Below are positions 8,909 through 18,721 of a DNA stretch of 32,490 nucleotides, in pieces. The translations under genes and the position numbers were made by a program. Position 1 is the stretch's first letter, and each line of letters opens with the position of its first letter. The stretch is from Desulfobulbaceae bacterium DB1 (GTDB lineage: Bacteria > Desulfobacterota > Desulfobulbia > Desulfobulbales > SURF-16), in NCBI GenBank assembly GCA_001914235.1, contig MQUF01000017.1, forward strand, positions 1-32,490, given 5' to 3'. The notes below the pieces were generated by a model. It saw nothing but the letters and a program-made list of their open reading frames with translations, did no database searches and was not told the DNA's origin.

Positions 8909-11329
8909 ATGACAATCAGAACCAAGATCACGGCCCCCACGGTTTTCTTTTTCATCCTTTTCGGCGCCATCGGCGCCTTGCTGGTCAGCCGGCTGATTTC
9001 CACCAACATCGAAAATCAAATCAAGGATGCGCGCAGCACCATGTTTCAGGCGCTGAAGATTTCCGCTGCGGAAAAAACCAGGGAACTCAACAATACCATC
9101 GATCGGGTTGCCAAAAAGGCATTGAACGAGGCGGCACTTTACTCCGGCAACCCTGAAGTTGTCGCGGCATACGAAGTGGCGCTTTCCGGCAACATCGACA
9201 ACGAAGAAGACCCCATGGCCCAGGCGGCCCGCGAACAGCTGCGTGACTATTTCGAACCGGTCATTGATGATTATACCGAACATACCGGGGCGGATTCATT
9301 GCAAATCCACTTTCACCTGCCCAACGGACGCAGTCTTGTCCGACTGTGGCGGGACGGCTGGCAGGCGGTGCGCAACGGAGAAGAAGTGGATGTTTCCGAT
9401 GACATTTCCGCCTTCCGCAAATCGGTTTTGAAGGTGAACCGGGAAACCCACAAGGCCCTGATCGGCATTGAAATCGTGCCGAGCGGCTTCATCATTTTCG
9501 GCATTGCTCCGATCAACGATGAGGACGGCGCGCATCTCGGTTCCAACGAGGTCATTTACCCCATCAACGCCCTGATGAAGGTGAGCAAGACCAGCAAGGT
9601 GGTGGATTACGCCATCTATCTCGACGCCGACCTGCTGTCGGTGGCCTCTACCCTGCAGGATGAAAAGGAATATCCGCGGATCGGCAACAAATTCGTCCAG
9701 GCGGCGGGCACCAATCCGGCAGTGACCGGGCCGCTGGCCACGGAAGAGCTGTTGAGCAAAGGTCGTGAAAATTCATTTTCCGAGCAGTCCGGCAACTTTT
9801 ACGTAACCGCCTTTCCGGTAAAAGACTACACCGGCAGGACGACAGGCGTCATGACCATCAGCCAGGACATCTCCGAACAGCTTGCCATCCTCGACAATAT
9901 CAAGACAGAAGGGGAAAAAACCCTTGCCGTTCTGCAACGGAACGTCGTCATCGGCATGATCCTCTTCTCCATCTGTTTTGTCATCGGCCTGGTCGGCTTC
10001 ATCACCATAGTCGTCAACCGCCCCCTGCAGGAGGCGGTGGAATTCTGCAAAAAAATGGGCAAGGGCGATCTCTCGTCAACTCTCAATATGGGCAAGGCGT
10101 TGCCCTGTTCCGACATCATGCAGTGCAACCGGCCCGAATGCCCGAGCTACGGCAAGGAAACCCAGTGCTGGACGGAATCAGGCTCCTTTGCCGCGGTGGC
10201 CAGCTGCCCCAAGGCCAAGGATGGCGGCGACTGCAAGGACTGCAAGGTCTACAAAAAAGGGATCGACGACGAGCTGACCATCATGGGTTCAGCCCTGAAC
10301 GCCCTGCGCGACGAACAGCTGAAACGGACAAAAATCCTTGAACTTGTCGGCAACGGCGACCTGACCCAGCATGTAACCGTTTCCTCGGAAATGGACACCT
10401 TCGGCAAATCGCTCAATCAGATGATCGACAATCTCAGCGACCTGGTCAAAAGCATTCTCGCCAATGCCCACGAGCTGACCTCTTCTTCCAGGGATCTGTC
10501 CGATGTCTCAACCCGGCTTTCAGCCAGCTCCGAGCAAATCTCCTCCCAGGCGGCCACCATTGCCGGGGCAACCGAGGAGATCAGCGTCAATACCAAGAAC
10601 GTCACCGACACGGTGCGACAGATCGCCCAGTCCATGCAGAGCGCGGCCGGGGCAACGGAAGAGATGAGTGCCAGCATCGCCGAAATAGGCCACAACGCCG
10701 AAAAAGGCACGCAAATCACCAGAACGGCGCTGGACAAGGCCGGCGCCGCCACCCAGGCGATTACCGCCCTCGACCACCTTGCCGGGGAAATCAGCGATGT
10801 AACCAGGGTGATCGGCGAAATTTCCGAACAAACCAAACTGCTTGCCTTAAACGCCACGATCGAGGCGGCCAGGGCCGGGGAAGCGGGCAAGGGCTTTGCC
10901 GTGGTGGCGGGCGAGGTCAAGGAACTGGCTCGTCAGACCTCCGAGGCCACCGGCAATATCGCCGCCCGCATCAACGACGTGCAGTCCGGCACCCAGCAGG
11001 CGGTATCGATTATTTCCGAGGTCACCGAGATTGTCGGCCAGGTAAACGACTCATCCGCCATGATCACCAGCGCGGTAAGCGAACAGGTCACCGTGGCCCG
11101 GGAAATTGCCGCGGCAGTGGCCCAGGCCAACGACGGCACCAACTCCATCAGTACCGCCCTGGAGGAACTCTCCAGCGGCACCGGCGAGGTGTCCGCCAAC
11201 ATCCAGCATGTCAATCAGGGAACCACGGACAACACCAAAGGCATCATCCAGATCAGCGCTGCCTCCGAGCGTCTTGCCGATCTGGCCAGGCAGCTTGATG
11301 AAATGATGTCCCGTTTCACGATTCAATAA
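8909..11329 (+). CDS. Methyl-accepting chemotaxis protein with Cys-rich insert
   Basis: An 806-residue transmembrane chemoreceptor that would signal through CheA/CheW. TM1 is about residues 10-30, a Cache-like periplasmic sensor about 35-340, and TM2 about 346-369, followed by a HAMP-like region and the cytoplasmic signalling hairpin. The hairpin tip is unmistakable ([35 protein letters not shown], in parts). Between the start of HAMP (about 370-395) and a second HAMP-like stretch (about 455-510) lies a segment with seven Cys, at 400, 406, 411, 420, 433, 442 and 445, including the pair QCW and the pattern CKDC. This resembles the Cys/Trp-rich inserts of some deltaproteobacterial sensors and could bind metal, a cluster or respond to redox. 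There is no C-terminal pentapeptide for CheR tethering. Confidence 0.93.
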   Translation: MTIRTKITAPTVFFFILFGAIGALLVSRLISTNIENQIKDARSTMFQALKISAAEKTRELNNTIDRVAKKALNEAALYSGNPEVVAAYEVALSGNIDNEEDPMAQAAREQLRDYFEPVIDDYTEHTGADSLQIHFHLPNGRSLVRLWRDGWQAVRNGEEVDVSDDISAFRKSVLKVNRETHKALIGIEIVPSGFIIFGIAPINDEDGAHLGSNEVIYPINALMKVSKTSKVVDYAIYLDADLLSVASTLQDEKEYPRIGNKFVQAAGTNPAVTGPLATEELLSKGRENSFSEQSGNFYVTAFPVKDYTGRTTGVMTISQDISEQLAILDNIKTEGEKTLAVLQRNVVIGMILFSICFVIGLVGFITIVVNRPLQEAVEFCKKMGKGDLSSTLNMGKALPCSDIMQCNRPECPSYGKETQCWTESGSFAAVASCPKAKDGGDCKDCKVYKKGIDDELTIMGSALNALRDEQLKRTKILELVGNGDLTQHVTVSSEMDTFGKSLNQMIDNLSDLVKSILANAHELTSSSRDLSDVSTRLSASSEQISSQAATIAGATEEISVNTKNVTDTVRQIAQSMQSAAGATEEMSASIAEIGHNAEKGTQITRTALDKAGAATQAITALDHLAGEISDVTRVIGEISEQTKLLALNATIEAARAGEAGKGFAVVAGEVKELARQTSEATGNIAARINDVQSGTQQAVSIISEVTEIVGQVNDSSAMITSAVSEQVTVAREIAAAVAQANDGTNSISTALEELSSGTGEVSANIQHVNQGTTDNTKGIIQISAASERLADLARQLDEMMSRFTIQ

Positions 11330-11359
11330 ACCCGCACGGACCAGAAAAAAACGGAAGAA

Positions 11360-11428
11360 ACCACGGAGAGCGCAGAGCACATCGAGACACGGAGGTCGAC
11401 AAGCACACGTCTCCGTGATCTCCGTGGT
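11360..11428. repeat. REP-like inverted repeat
   Basis: ACCACGGAGA at 11360-11369 pairs perfectly with TCTCCGTGGT at 11419-11428. Inside it the CACGGAG motif is repeated (ACACGGAGG and GTCTCCGTG), so the unit can fold into a nested hairpin. Such CACGGAG arrays are common dispersed intergenic repeats in deltaproteobacterial genomes. It lies downstream of the chemoreceptor stop and may act as a transcript end or mRNA stabiliser. Confidence 0.6.
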
Positions 11429-11586
11429 ACAATATCGCCTTACGCGCCGTTGCGCGACATTTCCCGGCTCCCGCCTTTCCCCCCTTGACGTTTCGTTTCA
11501 TCTGATTTCTCTTTGTCTTTGCGAAAAGAAAATTGCCTGCTGTTTTTTTGGATAAATGAGGTATAGTACCCCCAAATAAGCAAAAT

Positions 11587-12864
11587 ATGAAATTCGAAAC
11601 CCCTGAATCAGAGAACCGAGCGGCAATGAACCAGACAACAAAACGAGGATATTACGGCGAGTGGGGCGGGGCATTTATTCCGGAGGTGCTGTATGAAACC
11701 TTCCGGGAATTAAATGATGCCTTTGCCGCCGCCAAGGCGGACCCGGCTTTCTGGCAGGAATACGTCTCCCTGATGGGCACATACTCCTGCCGACCGACGC
11801 CACTGACCCATGCACAGAACCTGTCACGCCATTTCGGCGGCGGACAGATATTCATCAAGCGGGAAGACCTCAACCATACCGGCGCCCACAAGGCCAACAA
11901 CGTCATGGGCCAGGGCCTGCTTGTCAAGAAAATGGGCAAAAAACGGGTGATCGCCGAAACCGGCGCCGGCCAGCACGGAGTGGCCACTGCCACCATGGCC
12001 GCCAAATTCGGTTTTGCATGCACCATCTACATGGGAGAAGAGGATGTGGCGCGCCAGCGCCCCAACGTCTTCTGGATGGAGAAGCTGGGCGCCACCGTGG
12101 TGCCGGTCACCTCCGGCTCCAAAACCTTGAAGGATGCCATCAACGAGGCCTTCCGCGACTGGGTGACCCGCATGGATGACACCCATTACGTCATGGGCAC
12201 GGTGTGCGGCCCCCACCCCTTTCCGGAGATGGTGGCCTGGTTTCAGTCCATTATCGGCAAGGAGGCGCGGGTACAGATTATTGACCAGTTCGGCCGACTG
12301 CCGAGCAGGGTCTACGCCTGTGTCGGCGGCGGCTCCAACGCCATGGGTGTTTTCCAGGGATTTCTGGACGATGCCGGGGTGGAACTGATCGGCGTTGAAG
12401 CCGGCGGCAAGGGACTTGACAGCGGCCGGCATGCGGCACGTCTTGCCGGACGGGATGCCTCCGCCGGAGTGGCCCAGGGCTACAAAACCATGTTCCTGCA
12501 AAACAGCGACGGCCAGATGACGGACACCCATTCCGTGGCGGCCGGACTTGACTACGTCGGCGTCTCGCCCATCCTCACCGATCTCTGGCAGCAGGGCAGG
12601 GTCCGCTTTGCCGCCGCCACCGACCGGGAGGTGATGGCGGCCCTTGATATGACCATGAAGAACGAAGGGATCATTCCGGCACTCGAATCAAGTCACGCCT
12701 TTGTCCAGGCCTTCAAGGAGGCGGGAGAGATGGGCAGTGACGAGGCGATTATCATCAACATGTCCGGCCGGGGCGACAAGGACATCTTCACCATCGCCCA
12801 TGCCTTTGACGACCCATCCTGGAAGGAATTCATCAGAAAGAAAGGAAAAGAATATGGAGCTTAA
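11587..12864 (+). CDS. trpB: Tryptophan synthase beta subunit
   Basis: PLP enzyme that joins indole and serine to make tryptophan, working as an alpha2-beta2 complex with TrpA. Seen: the start block GYYGEWGGAFIPEVL, the PLP lysine in HTGAHKANN, AETGAGQHG, the phosphate-binding GGGSNA loop, and the late SGRGDKD motif. The 425 residues from ATG 11587 include a 13-residue extension; ATG 11626 (412 residues) is nearer the usual family length and neither start has a strong ribosome-binding site. The stop overlaps the trpA start by 11 bases, so the two subunits are translationally coupled. No other trp genes are present nearby, so the pair stands apart from the rest of the pathway. Confidence 0.97.
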   Translation: MKFETPESENRAAMNQTTKRGYYGEWGGAFIPEVLYETFRELNDAFAAAKADPAFWQEYVSLMGTYSCRPTPLTHAQNLSRHFGGGQIFIKREDLNHTGAHKANNVMGQGLLVKKMGKKRVIAETGAGQHGVATATMAAKFGFACTIYMGEEDVARQRPNVFWMEKLGATVVPVTSGSKTLKDAINEAFRDWVTRMDDTHYVMGTVCGPHPFPEMVAWFQSIIGKEARVQIIDQFGRLPSRVYACVGGGSNAMGVFQGFLDDAGVELIGVEAGGKGLDSGRHAARLAGRDASAGVAQGYKTMFLQNSDGQMTDTHSVAAGLDYVGVSPILTDLWQQGRVRFAAATDREVMAALDMTMKNEGIIPALESSHAFVQAFKEAGEMGSDEAIIINMSGRGDKDIFTIAHAFDDPSWKEFIRKKGKEYGA

Positions 12865-13624
12865 CAGTCAGATAAAGGCAGCTCTGGCTGATCCCGAGAA
12901 AAAAATACTGCTCATGACCCATATCGTGCTGGGCTACCCCTCACTTGCGATCAACCGTCAGGTTATCGAGCAGATGGTGTCCGGCGGGGTTGACCTCATT
13001 GAAATGCAGATTCCTTTTTCCGAACCCATGGCGGATGGGCCGGTGATCGTCAAGGCCAATCAGGACGCCATCGACAACGGCGTCACGGTGCGGCAGTGCC
13101 TTGATTTTGCAAAAGAAATATCCGCAACCTACCCGATCCCCTTTCTCTTCATGACCTACTACAACATCCTGTTTAAATTCGGGGTGGAGAAGTTTTTCCA
13201 GGAGGCGCGGGAGATCGGCATCAAGGGCTTTATCATCCCGGACCTGCCGCCGGAGGAGGGGGAGGAATTTTTTGCCCTGACCCGTCAATACGGAATCGAT
13301 CCGGTCATGATCTTCGCCCCCACCTCGACCCCGGAACGGATGCAGGAACTTTCCCGCTTCGGCCGGGGCTTTATTTACTGTGTGGCGAGAAAGGGCGTCA
13401 CCGGCAAACAGACCGACTTTGACGAGGAATTCAACAGCTACATGCAACGATGCCGGGCAAACACCGATCTCCCCCTGGCAGTCGGATTCGGCATCAGCCG
13501 CAAGGATGATGTCGACTCGCTCATCGGCCGCGCGGACATTGCCGTCATCGGCACCCGCACCATCAAACTGGTGGAGGAACAGGGAGTTGACGCGGTGGGC
13601 CCCTTTATTGCCGGCCTGCGTTAA
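12854..13624 (+). CDS. trpA: Tryptophan synthase alpha subunit
   Basis: Cleaves indole-3-glycerol phosphate to indole and glyceraldehyde-3-phosphate and passes indole to TrpB. The 256-residue TIM barrel has the catalytic Glu in DLIEMQIPFSEP and the catalytic Asp in MADGP, and the loop GFIIPDLPPEE. FSEP replaces the more usual FSDP, a conservative change not at a catalytic residue. The ATG at 12854 lies inside the 3' end of trpB and is preceded by AAAGGAAAAG. The 3' end overlaps the convergent glgC gene by 20 bp. A longer upstream reading frame exists but only reads trpB out of frame. Confidence 0.97.
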   Translation: MELNSQIKAALADPEKKILLMTHIVLGYPSLAINRQVIEQMVSGGVDLIEMQIPFSEPMADGPVIVKANQDAIDNGVTVRQCLDFAKEISATYPIPFLFMTYYNILFKFGVEKFFQEAREIGIKGFIIPDLPPEEGEEFFALTRQYGIDPVMIFAPTSTPERMQELSRFGRGFIYCVARKGVTGKQTDFDEEFNSYMQRCRANTDLPLAVGFGISRKDDVDSLIGRADIAVIGTRTIKLVEEQGVDAVGPFIAGLR

Positions 13625-14885
13625 CCGTCTCGCCGCTCGCCAGGGAAAGCGATGGGTAATCTTCGCTCGCGGTCAACGGAGCAACAATACAGTTGCGGCC
13701 GATAACCGCGCCGGGCGGCACCACCCCCTCCTTACCGATCATGGTGATGCCGGTATAGAGATGCTTGGGGAACTTGCTGTTGGGCGTGGTCTTATCTTCT
13801 CCGGAACCGACAACCGCGCCGCTGCCGATATGCACCCGCTTATCAAGGATGGCCAGATCAACAGTTGCCCCCGACTCAACCAGGCAGTCATGGAAGAGAA
13901 TCGAATCCCGCACGCTTGCCCCGGCCGCCACCCGCACCCCGGGACTGAGCACGGAATTGACCACCTCGCCATCTATCACGCAACCAGCTGAAATCATGGA
14001 ATTTTTCACAACAGAGGCCGGACCGAAACGAGCCGGAGGCCGGTCGGCAACCCCGGAAACCCCGGCCTCCACATTCGGCCGGATGCCCCAGTCCTCGGGA
14101 GAAATCCCCGAATCCTCGCGAATGATATCCATATTGGTCTGCCAGTATGCCTCCACCGTGCCGACGTCACGCCAGTAGCCGTGAAAAGGGTAGGCGAAAA
14201 CATTGTCCTGCTCGATGGCCCGCGGAATGAGATGCATGCCGAAGTCTATTTCCTCCCGGTTTTCCGTCAACATCCGCAGCAAATATTCGGTATCAAAAAC
14301 ATAGATACCCATGGAGGCGAGATTGGTGCGCGCCACCTTTGGTTTTTCCTCCCAGTCGACAATCCGTCCATCCCCGTCGGTGATCCCTGCCCCGAACTGA
14401 TGAATCTCACTTTCCGGCACCACCATCATGCCGATGGTGACATCGGCCCCCTTGCGGCGGTGAAAGCCGATCATATCATCAAAATCCATCCGGTAAATAT
14501 GGTCGCCGGAGAGCAGCAGAATCTCCTTGGAGGGATGGGCCTTGATAAAATCGATATTCTGTCGCACGGCATCGGCCGTGCCCTTGTACCAGTCGGAATC
14601 CTGTGCCCCGGTGCGGGGCGGCAGGATCTTCACCCCGCGGCTCCTGCCGGTGAAATCCCAGGCCTCGCCGGTGCCGAGATGCTTCATCAGCGACAGCGGT
14701 TTATATTGGGTCAGCACCCCCACCTGGGTCATGCCGGAATTCATCACGTTGCTCAGGGAAAAATCGATGATGCGGTAGATGCCGCCGAAGGGCACCGCCG
14801 GTTTGGCCCGGGTCTGGACCAGATTATTGAGACGGCTGCCCACCCCGCCGGCCAGGATCAACACCAGGGTATTTTCCTTTCTCAT
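13605..14885 (-). CDS. glgC: Glucose-1-phosphate adenylyltransferase
   Basis: Makes ADP-glucose from ATP and glucose-1-phosphate, the committed step of bacterial glycogen synthesis. The 426 residues show the nucleotide-binding LILAGGVGSRLNNLVQTRAKPAVPFGG (in parts), the substrate loop WYKGTADAVRQN, the metal-binding SGDHIYRMD, and a C-terminal left-handed beta-helix of hexapeptide repeats. ATG 14885 is chosen because it overlaps the upstream paralogue stop as ATGA, which implies coupling; the longer frame upstream is the paralogue in another frame. This copy keeps the full GxGxRL signature and is probably the catalytic member of the pair. The 3' end overlaps trpA by 20 bp. Confidence 0.95.
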   Translation of the reverse strand: MRKENTLVLILAGGVGSRLNNLVQTRAKPAVPFGGIYRIIDFSLSNVMNSGMTQVGVLTQYKPLSLMKHLGTGEAWDFTGRSRGVKILPPRTGAQDSDWYKGTADAVRQNIDFIKAHPSKEILLLSGDHIYRMDFDDMIGFHRRKGADVTIGMMVVPESEIHQFGAGITDGDGRIVDWEEKPKVARTNLASMGIYVFDTEYLLRMLTENREEIDFGMHLIPRAIEQDNVFAYPFHGYWRDVGTVEAYWQTNMDIIREDSGISPEDWGIRPNVEAGVSGVADRPPARFGPASVVKNSMISAGCVIDGEVVNSVLSPGVRVAAGASVRDSILFHDCLVESGATVDLAILDKRVHIGSGAVVGSGEDKTTPNSKFPKHLYTGITMIGKEGVVPPGAVIGRNCIVAPLTASEDYPSLSLASGETVNAGRQ

Positions 14886-16141
14886 CGCACGATCTCCCCT
14901 GTTTTGATTTCCCGCAGCAATTTTTCCGGACTTAATGCAGGATAAAGCGTGCAATCGGAACCGATAAGTGCTTTGTCGGGTATAAAATTATTCCAGCCCA
15001 CCACGGTCACCTCTTTAGCGGACACCGGGCCTTCCTGGCCGAGACGCACCTCGTTGCCGACGGTGACGTTGACATCGCAAATGACCTTTTCCAACCGGGC
15101 GTCACGGCCGACAACATCATTAAAAAACAGCACCGAATCTTTCACCACCGCCCCTTTTTTGACATGAACACCGGGAAAAAGAATGGAGCGCTCCACTTCC
15201 CCTTCAACGATGCAGCCGTTATACACCAGGCTGTCACGGATGGCCGCGTTGCTCCCCACCTTGAGCGGCTGGCAATCGCAGATATTGCGATGGTCAAGAT
15301 TGGTGCGCAGTCCCCATTTTTCCAGGTCAATCTTCGGCTCCGCCCCGAGCAGATCCATATTGGTCTGCCAGTACTCCTCAATGGTACGGGAATAGCCCCA
15401 GTAGCCGCGAAATTTGAAACCATACACCTTGCGTTTTTCATACATCATGCGGGGAATGATATCACGACCGAACTCAAAGGATTCATCCTCCCGGGCATTG
15501 ACGGCCAGCATCTCGAGCAGCACCTTGGGCTTAAAACAGAAGACGGTGAGCGAGGCCCAGTTGAATTTGGGGCGATCCGGTTTCTCCTTGTACTGGAGAA
15601 CCCGGCCGCCCCGATCACCGTCCTCGTTGTCGATGTCGGCAAGGCCGAAACGATGCGCTTTTTCCATGGGAACCTGAAGACAGGCAATGGTCAGGTCGGC
15701 GTCCTTGCTGCGATGATAGTCGACCACTTCCTGATAATCCATCTGGTAGACATGATCGCCGGAGAGAATCAGCACCTCTTCCGGATCGTGGTACTGGATG
15801 AAATCAGCATTCTGAAAAACGGCATCGGCAGATCCTTTATACCAGGAGGTGTTGCCGTAGCCGGTTGAGGGCGGCAGAATGGAAACGCCGCGATATTTGC
15901 CGATCATGTCCCAGGCCGCGCCGATGCCGATGTGGTTGATCAACGAATAACTTCGATACTGGCTGAGGATTGCCACCCGCTCCAGCCCGGCATGCATGAG
16001 ATTGCTCAGGGAAAAATCAATGATGCGGGCAAAGCCGCCGAAGGGAACCGCTGATTTGGGCCGGTAACAGGTGAGGACATTCAGCTCGTCAACCCGCCCT
16101 CCCGCAAGGATCATCGCCAGGGTTTTCGGTTTCTGTTTCAT
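14882..16141 (-). CDS. GlgC/GlgD-like ADP-glucose pyrophosphorylase paralogue
   Basis: A 419-residue paralogue of the downstream glgC. It retains the RPKSAVPFGG, SGDHVYQMD and WYKGSADAVFQN motifs and the beta-helix C-terminus, but the nucleotide loop is degenerate: AGGRVDELNVL in place of AGGxGxRL. This resembles GlgD or plant small/large subunit pairs, in which one member is regulatory or weakly active. The start ATG 16141 has no obvious Shine-Dalgarno; its leader is unusually rich in CA/CAA and poor in G. The stop and the next start overlap as ATGA. The two proteins probably form a hetero-oligomer, which is an inference from gene order and divergence of the active site. Confidence 0.88.
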   Translation of the reverse strand: MKQKPKTLAMILAGGRVDELNVLTCYRPKSAVPFGGFARIIDFSLSNLMHAGLERVAILSQYRSYSLINHIGIGAAWDMIGKYRGVSILPPSTGYGNTSWYKGSADAVFQNADFIQYHDPEEVLILSGDHVYQMDYQEVVDYHRSKDADLTIACLQVPMEKAHRFGLADIDNEDGDRGGRVLQYKEKPDRPKFNWASLTVFCFKPKVLLEMLAVNAREDESFEFGRDIIPRMMYEKRKVYGFKFRGYWGYSRTIEEYWQTNMDLLGAEPKIDLEKWGLRTNLDHRNICDCQPLKVGSNAAIRDSLVYNGCIVEGEVERSILFPGVHVKKGAVVKDSVLFFNDVVGRDARLEKVICDVNVTVGNEVRLGQEGPVSAKEVTVVGWNNFIPDKALIGSDCTLYPALSPEKLLREIKTGEIVR

Positions 16142-16239
16142 GTGGTTTGTCCGGTTGATCTGGTTGTTTTGGGTGGTTGGTTCCGTTGGCTTGATTGGTG
16201 TAAACAAAACGACGAATGAAACCAAGCGAACGAATCCAA

Positions 16240-17280
16240 TCAGACCGTCTCTAAATGTTTTCCCGTCAGTTTGCGCAGGGTCTTGGTGGTAAAATCCTGA
16301 TCCGATTTGTCAAGGTTCTTCAGCGGCACCTCGGCCCGGGCTGATTCCCGATGCCCGCCGGCTGAACCGATCGCACCGAAGGTCTTGGCCGCCAGCCTTC
16401 CGGCATTCTTCTTATATCCGTCACAACGAAAGATCACCACCAGCTTTTCCCCATGAATACCGGAAACAAAAACCCAGGAAACATCATGCACCCGCTTAAA
16501 GAAATCGGCGATAATGACCAGCACATCCGGTGTCCGCACCCTGCCGACATGCGCATAAAGACGATGTTTGCTGATCTTCATTTCGGCAAAGGCCGTTTTG
16601 AAATAATTAAGTTCCGATTTCCGCAGCTCGCTCAGCTCAATTTTCCGGACCAGATTCTGGTTGGCGATATTAAACAGGTAGCGGAAAGAGATGGCGTCGG
16701 CGAGCTGTGCCTTTTTCTCGAAATTCTGGGTGTCCACCTTGATGGCATAAAAAAGCGCGGTTGCCAGCGCAACAGACGGTTTCATCTCCGCCGCCCGAAG
16801 ATACTCCACCAGCATGGAGCCGGTGGCGCCGTATTCAGGGCGAATGTCGACAAAATCGGCCTGCCACCCATGGGTGACCGGGTGATGGTCAATCACGGCG
16901 CTGAAGGTGATATCTTCAAAACAGGGATTATGGGTGGGCTGGGAATCAACAATGATATATTTGGAAAACTTATCCGACTTAAAGCTCTTCATCCTTTCCG
17001 CCGGAATTTTCAACAGATCCAGCATGGTCAGATTGGCAAGCCTGCGGATTTCGTTGGCGTAACCGATGGTGACACTCTTCACGCGATAACGAAGCAATCT
17101 TTTAATGGCCAGCGCACTCGCCAGGGAATCAGGGTCGGCACTGATGGTGATCAGCACATCATCATCCTTGCCGAATACATTCCAGAATTCCAGTAATCGC
17201 TCTTTTGCCGTTTTCTTTGGCGTATTGCGCCGTTTTTTCGGCTGCGCAACAGGAAGTTTTTCACTCTTCAATATTCTCAC
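16240..17280 (-). CDS. DHH-family phosphoesterase
   Basis: A 346-residue protein of the DHH/DHHA1 (RecJ/NrnA-like) superfamily, Mn-dependent phosphodiesterases that act on short oligonucleotides, cyclic dinucleotides or pAp. Seen: ISADPDSLASALA (motif I, here DPDS rather than DHDA), IVDSQPT (motif II), the diagnostic VIDHHPV (motif III), and the C-terminal GSAGGHRESARAEV of DHHA1. The first 30 residues are basic (PKKRRNTPKKTAKE). It lies upstream of the two glg genes in the same direction, about 98 bp away, so co-transcription is possible. The substrate cannot be told from sequence alone. Confidence 0.9.
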   Translation of the reverse strand: MRILKSEKLPVAQPKKRRNTPKKTAKERLLEFWNVFGKDDDVLITISADPDSLASALAIKRLLRYRVKSVTIGYANEIRRLANLTMLDLLKIPAERMKSFKSDKFSKYIIVDSQPTHNPCFEDITFSAVIDHHPVTHGWQADFVDIRPEYGATGSMLVEYLRAAEMKPSVALATALFYAIKVDTQNFEKKAQLADAISFRYLFNIANQNLVRKIELSELRKSELNYFKTAFAEMKISKHRLYAHVGRVRTPDVLVIIADFFKRVHDVSWVFVSGIHGEKLVVIFRCDGYKKNAGRLAAKTFGAIGSAGGHRESARAEVPLKNLDKSDQDFTTKTLRKLTGKHLETV

Positions 17281-17506
17281 CGTGCGGGATTAGCCCATCA
17301 TCATTTTCGTACAGTCGAATGCAGGTATCTTGTACCATAAGACCTTTGCCGGATGCAAGAAGATATGCGGAGGATTCGGGGGTGATCACAAAGGATAACA
17401 TATTGATTCTATTTAATTTACGAACATCAGGCAGAGACTCCGCCATTTTTTTTGGGAATTTATACCATTCCTGTTGTAAGATATCGGGCATGAACACAAT
17501 CGGCAT
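17261..17506 (-). CDS. Small hypothetical protein
   Basis: An 81-residue protein starting MPIVFMPDILQQEWYKF. I do not recognise a family. It reads as genuine protein rather than a shadow frame: mixed hydrophobic and charged residues with a segment INMLSFVITPESSAYLLASGKGLMVQDTCIRLYEND. Its 3' end overlaps the start of the DHH gene by 20 bp, suggesting coupling. A longer start at 17584 would overlap the divergent SDR gene, so the ATG at 17506 is preferred. Confidence 0.5.
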   Translation of the reverse strand: MPIVFMPDILQQEWYKFPKKMAESLPDVRKLNRINMLSFVITPESSAYLLASGKGLMVQDTCIRLYENDDGLIPHGENIEE

Positions 17507-17557
17507 TGATTCATTTCGATCCACAACCAACACAACAACTGCTTCCCGCGGACTGAC

Positions 17558-18697
17558 ATGATCGAAGAAAACAACTCCCCGCAAAACAAGTTCGGCATCA
17601 TCGTCGGCGGCTCCGGCCTGGTGGGCGGTGCCCTTGTATATTCCTTCAAGAAAAAATGGGGATTCGACATTCTGGCCCCCAACAGCAAACAGCTAAGCCT
17701 CAGGGATTCAAATGACATAAAAAACTTTTTCACAAGCTGTCGTCCTGATTTCATTATCAACGCGGCAATCGCCGGTATTGACAGCAACCCGAAAATATCA
17801 TTTGAAATCAACTACCTGGGAAGCATCAATCTGGCCAAGGCGGCGGCCGCCCTGGGGATTCCTTACATCTTTTTCAGTTCAGCCGCGGTGCTGCCGGCCG
17901 GGGAGAACCTCAGCGAAGCCGAGCAGCGCCCCCTGCGGGCGGAGATGAGCAATTACGCCAAATCCAAACTGATGAGCGAAAAGACCCTGGCTCATCTTCA
18001 CCGGACCGAGGGCCTTGATTACACCATCATCCGTCTCGCCATTGTTTACGGCAAGCATGACCACAAAATTCAAGGTTTTCACCGCTTGCTTTATTCCGTT
18101 GTCGACCAGTCAATGCCCGTGCTTTTTACCGCCAGGGAAACCCGCCATTCATACACCAACGCGAAAAAAATTCCGCTCTTTGTCCGCCACATCCTGTCCC
18201 GGCGGGCTGAATTTTCAGGACAGACCTTTCATCTGGTCGATTCCTCTCCGGTGAGGCTGGACCGGCTTATCCTGACCATCCGCAACTACCTGCAACTGCC
18301 GCGGCCAAAGGAAATCTACCTCCCCTACCCCATGGCCCGCTTCGGCGCGAATTGCCTGAAAAAAATGACCAGACTGCTGATCAAAATCGGCATTGACGCC
18401 CGCATGCCCCCGGAGTTGATGTTCATGAAGAGCTTTTACGAGGCCCAGACCCTTTCCACGGAAAAACTGCGGCAATCGAGCTTTGTCGATCCCTCGCCGG
18501 AGCAGACCGTCATCAGCCAGCTTCCCGAGATCATTCAATATTATCTGACCAGGTGGGAGCAACTCAACCTGATCGCCCCCTATGACAAGGAATTTTTCGA
18601 CCCCCAGAAACTGTCGGAAGAGTTCCTCAATCGTCCGGAAAGCCTGCTCGATGACATCCATCAGCAAAGGATCAGGCCATTCACTGATTTTCCCTGA
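17558..18697 (+). CDS. NAD-dependent epimerase/dehydratase family protein
   Basis: A 379-residue extended short-chain dehydrogenase/reductase. The Rossmann glycine motif is GIIVGGSGLVGGAL near the N-terminus; the catalytic Tyr and Lys are in YAKSK at about residues 131-135, and a Ser pair (FFSSAAVL) precedes them. Family members act on nucleotide sugars (epimerases, dehydratases, dTDP-4-dehydrorhamnose reductases). The RPDFIINAA segment recalls RmlD-like reductases. The exact substrate is unknown. The C-terminal part after about residue 260 is longer than in minimal RmlD. Genes downstream run in the same direction with short gaps. Confidence 0.85.
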   Translation: MIEENNSPQNKFGIIVGGSGLVGGALVYSFKKKWGFDILAPNSKQLSLRDSNDIKNFFTSCRPDFIINAAIAGIDSNPKISFEINYLGSINLAKAAAALGIPYIFFSSAAVLPAGENLSEAEQRPLRAEMSNYAKSKLMSEKTLAHLHRTEGLDYTIIRLAIVYGKHDHKIQGFHRLLYSVVDQSMPVLFTARETRHSYTNAKKIPLFVRHILSRRAEFSGQTFHLVDSSPVRLDRLILTIRNYLQLPRPKEIYLPYPMARFGANCLKKMTRLLIKIGIDARMPPELMFMKSFYEAQTLSTEKLRQSSFVDPSPEQTVISQLPEIIQYYLTRWEQLNLIAPYDKEFFDPQKLSEEFLNRPESLLDDIHQQRIRPFTDFP

Positions 18698-18721
18698 TGA
18701 AACGGCAAAAAGGCAAGAGGT

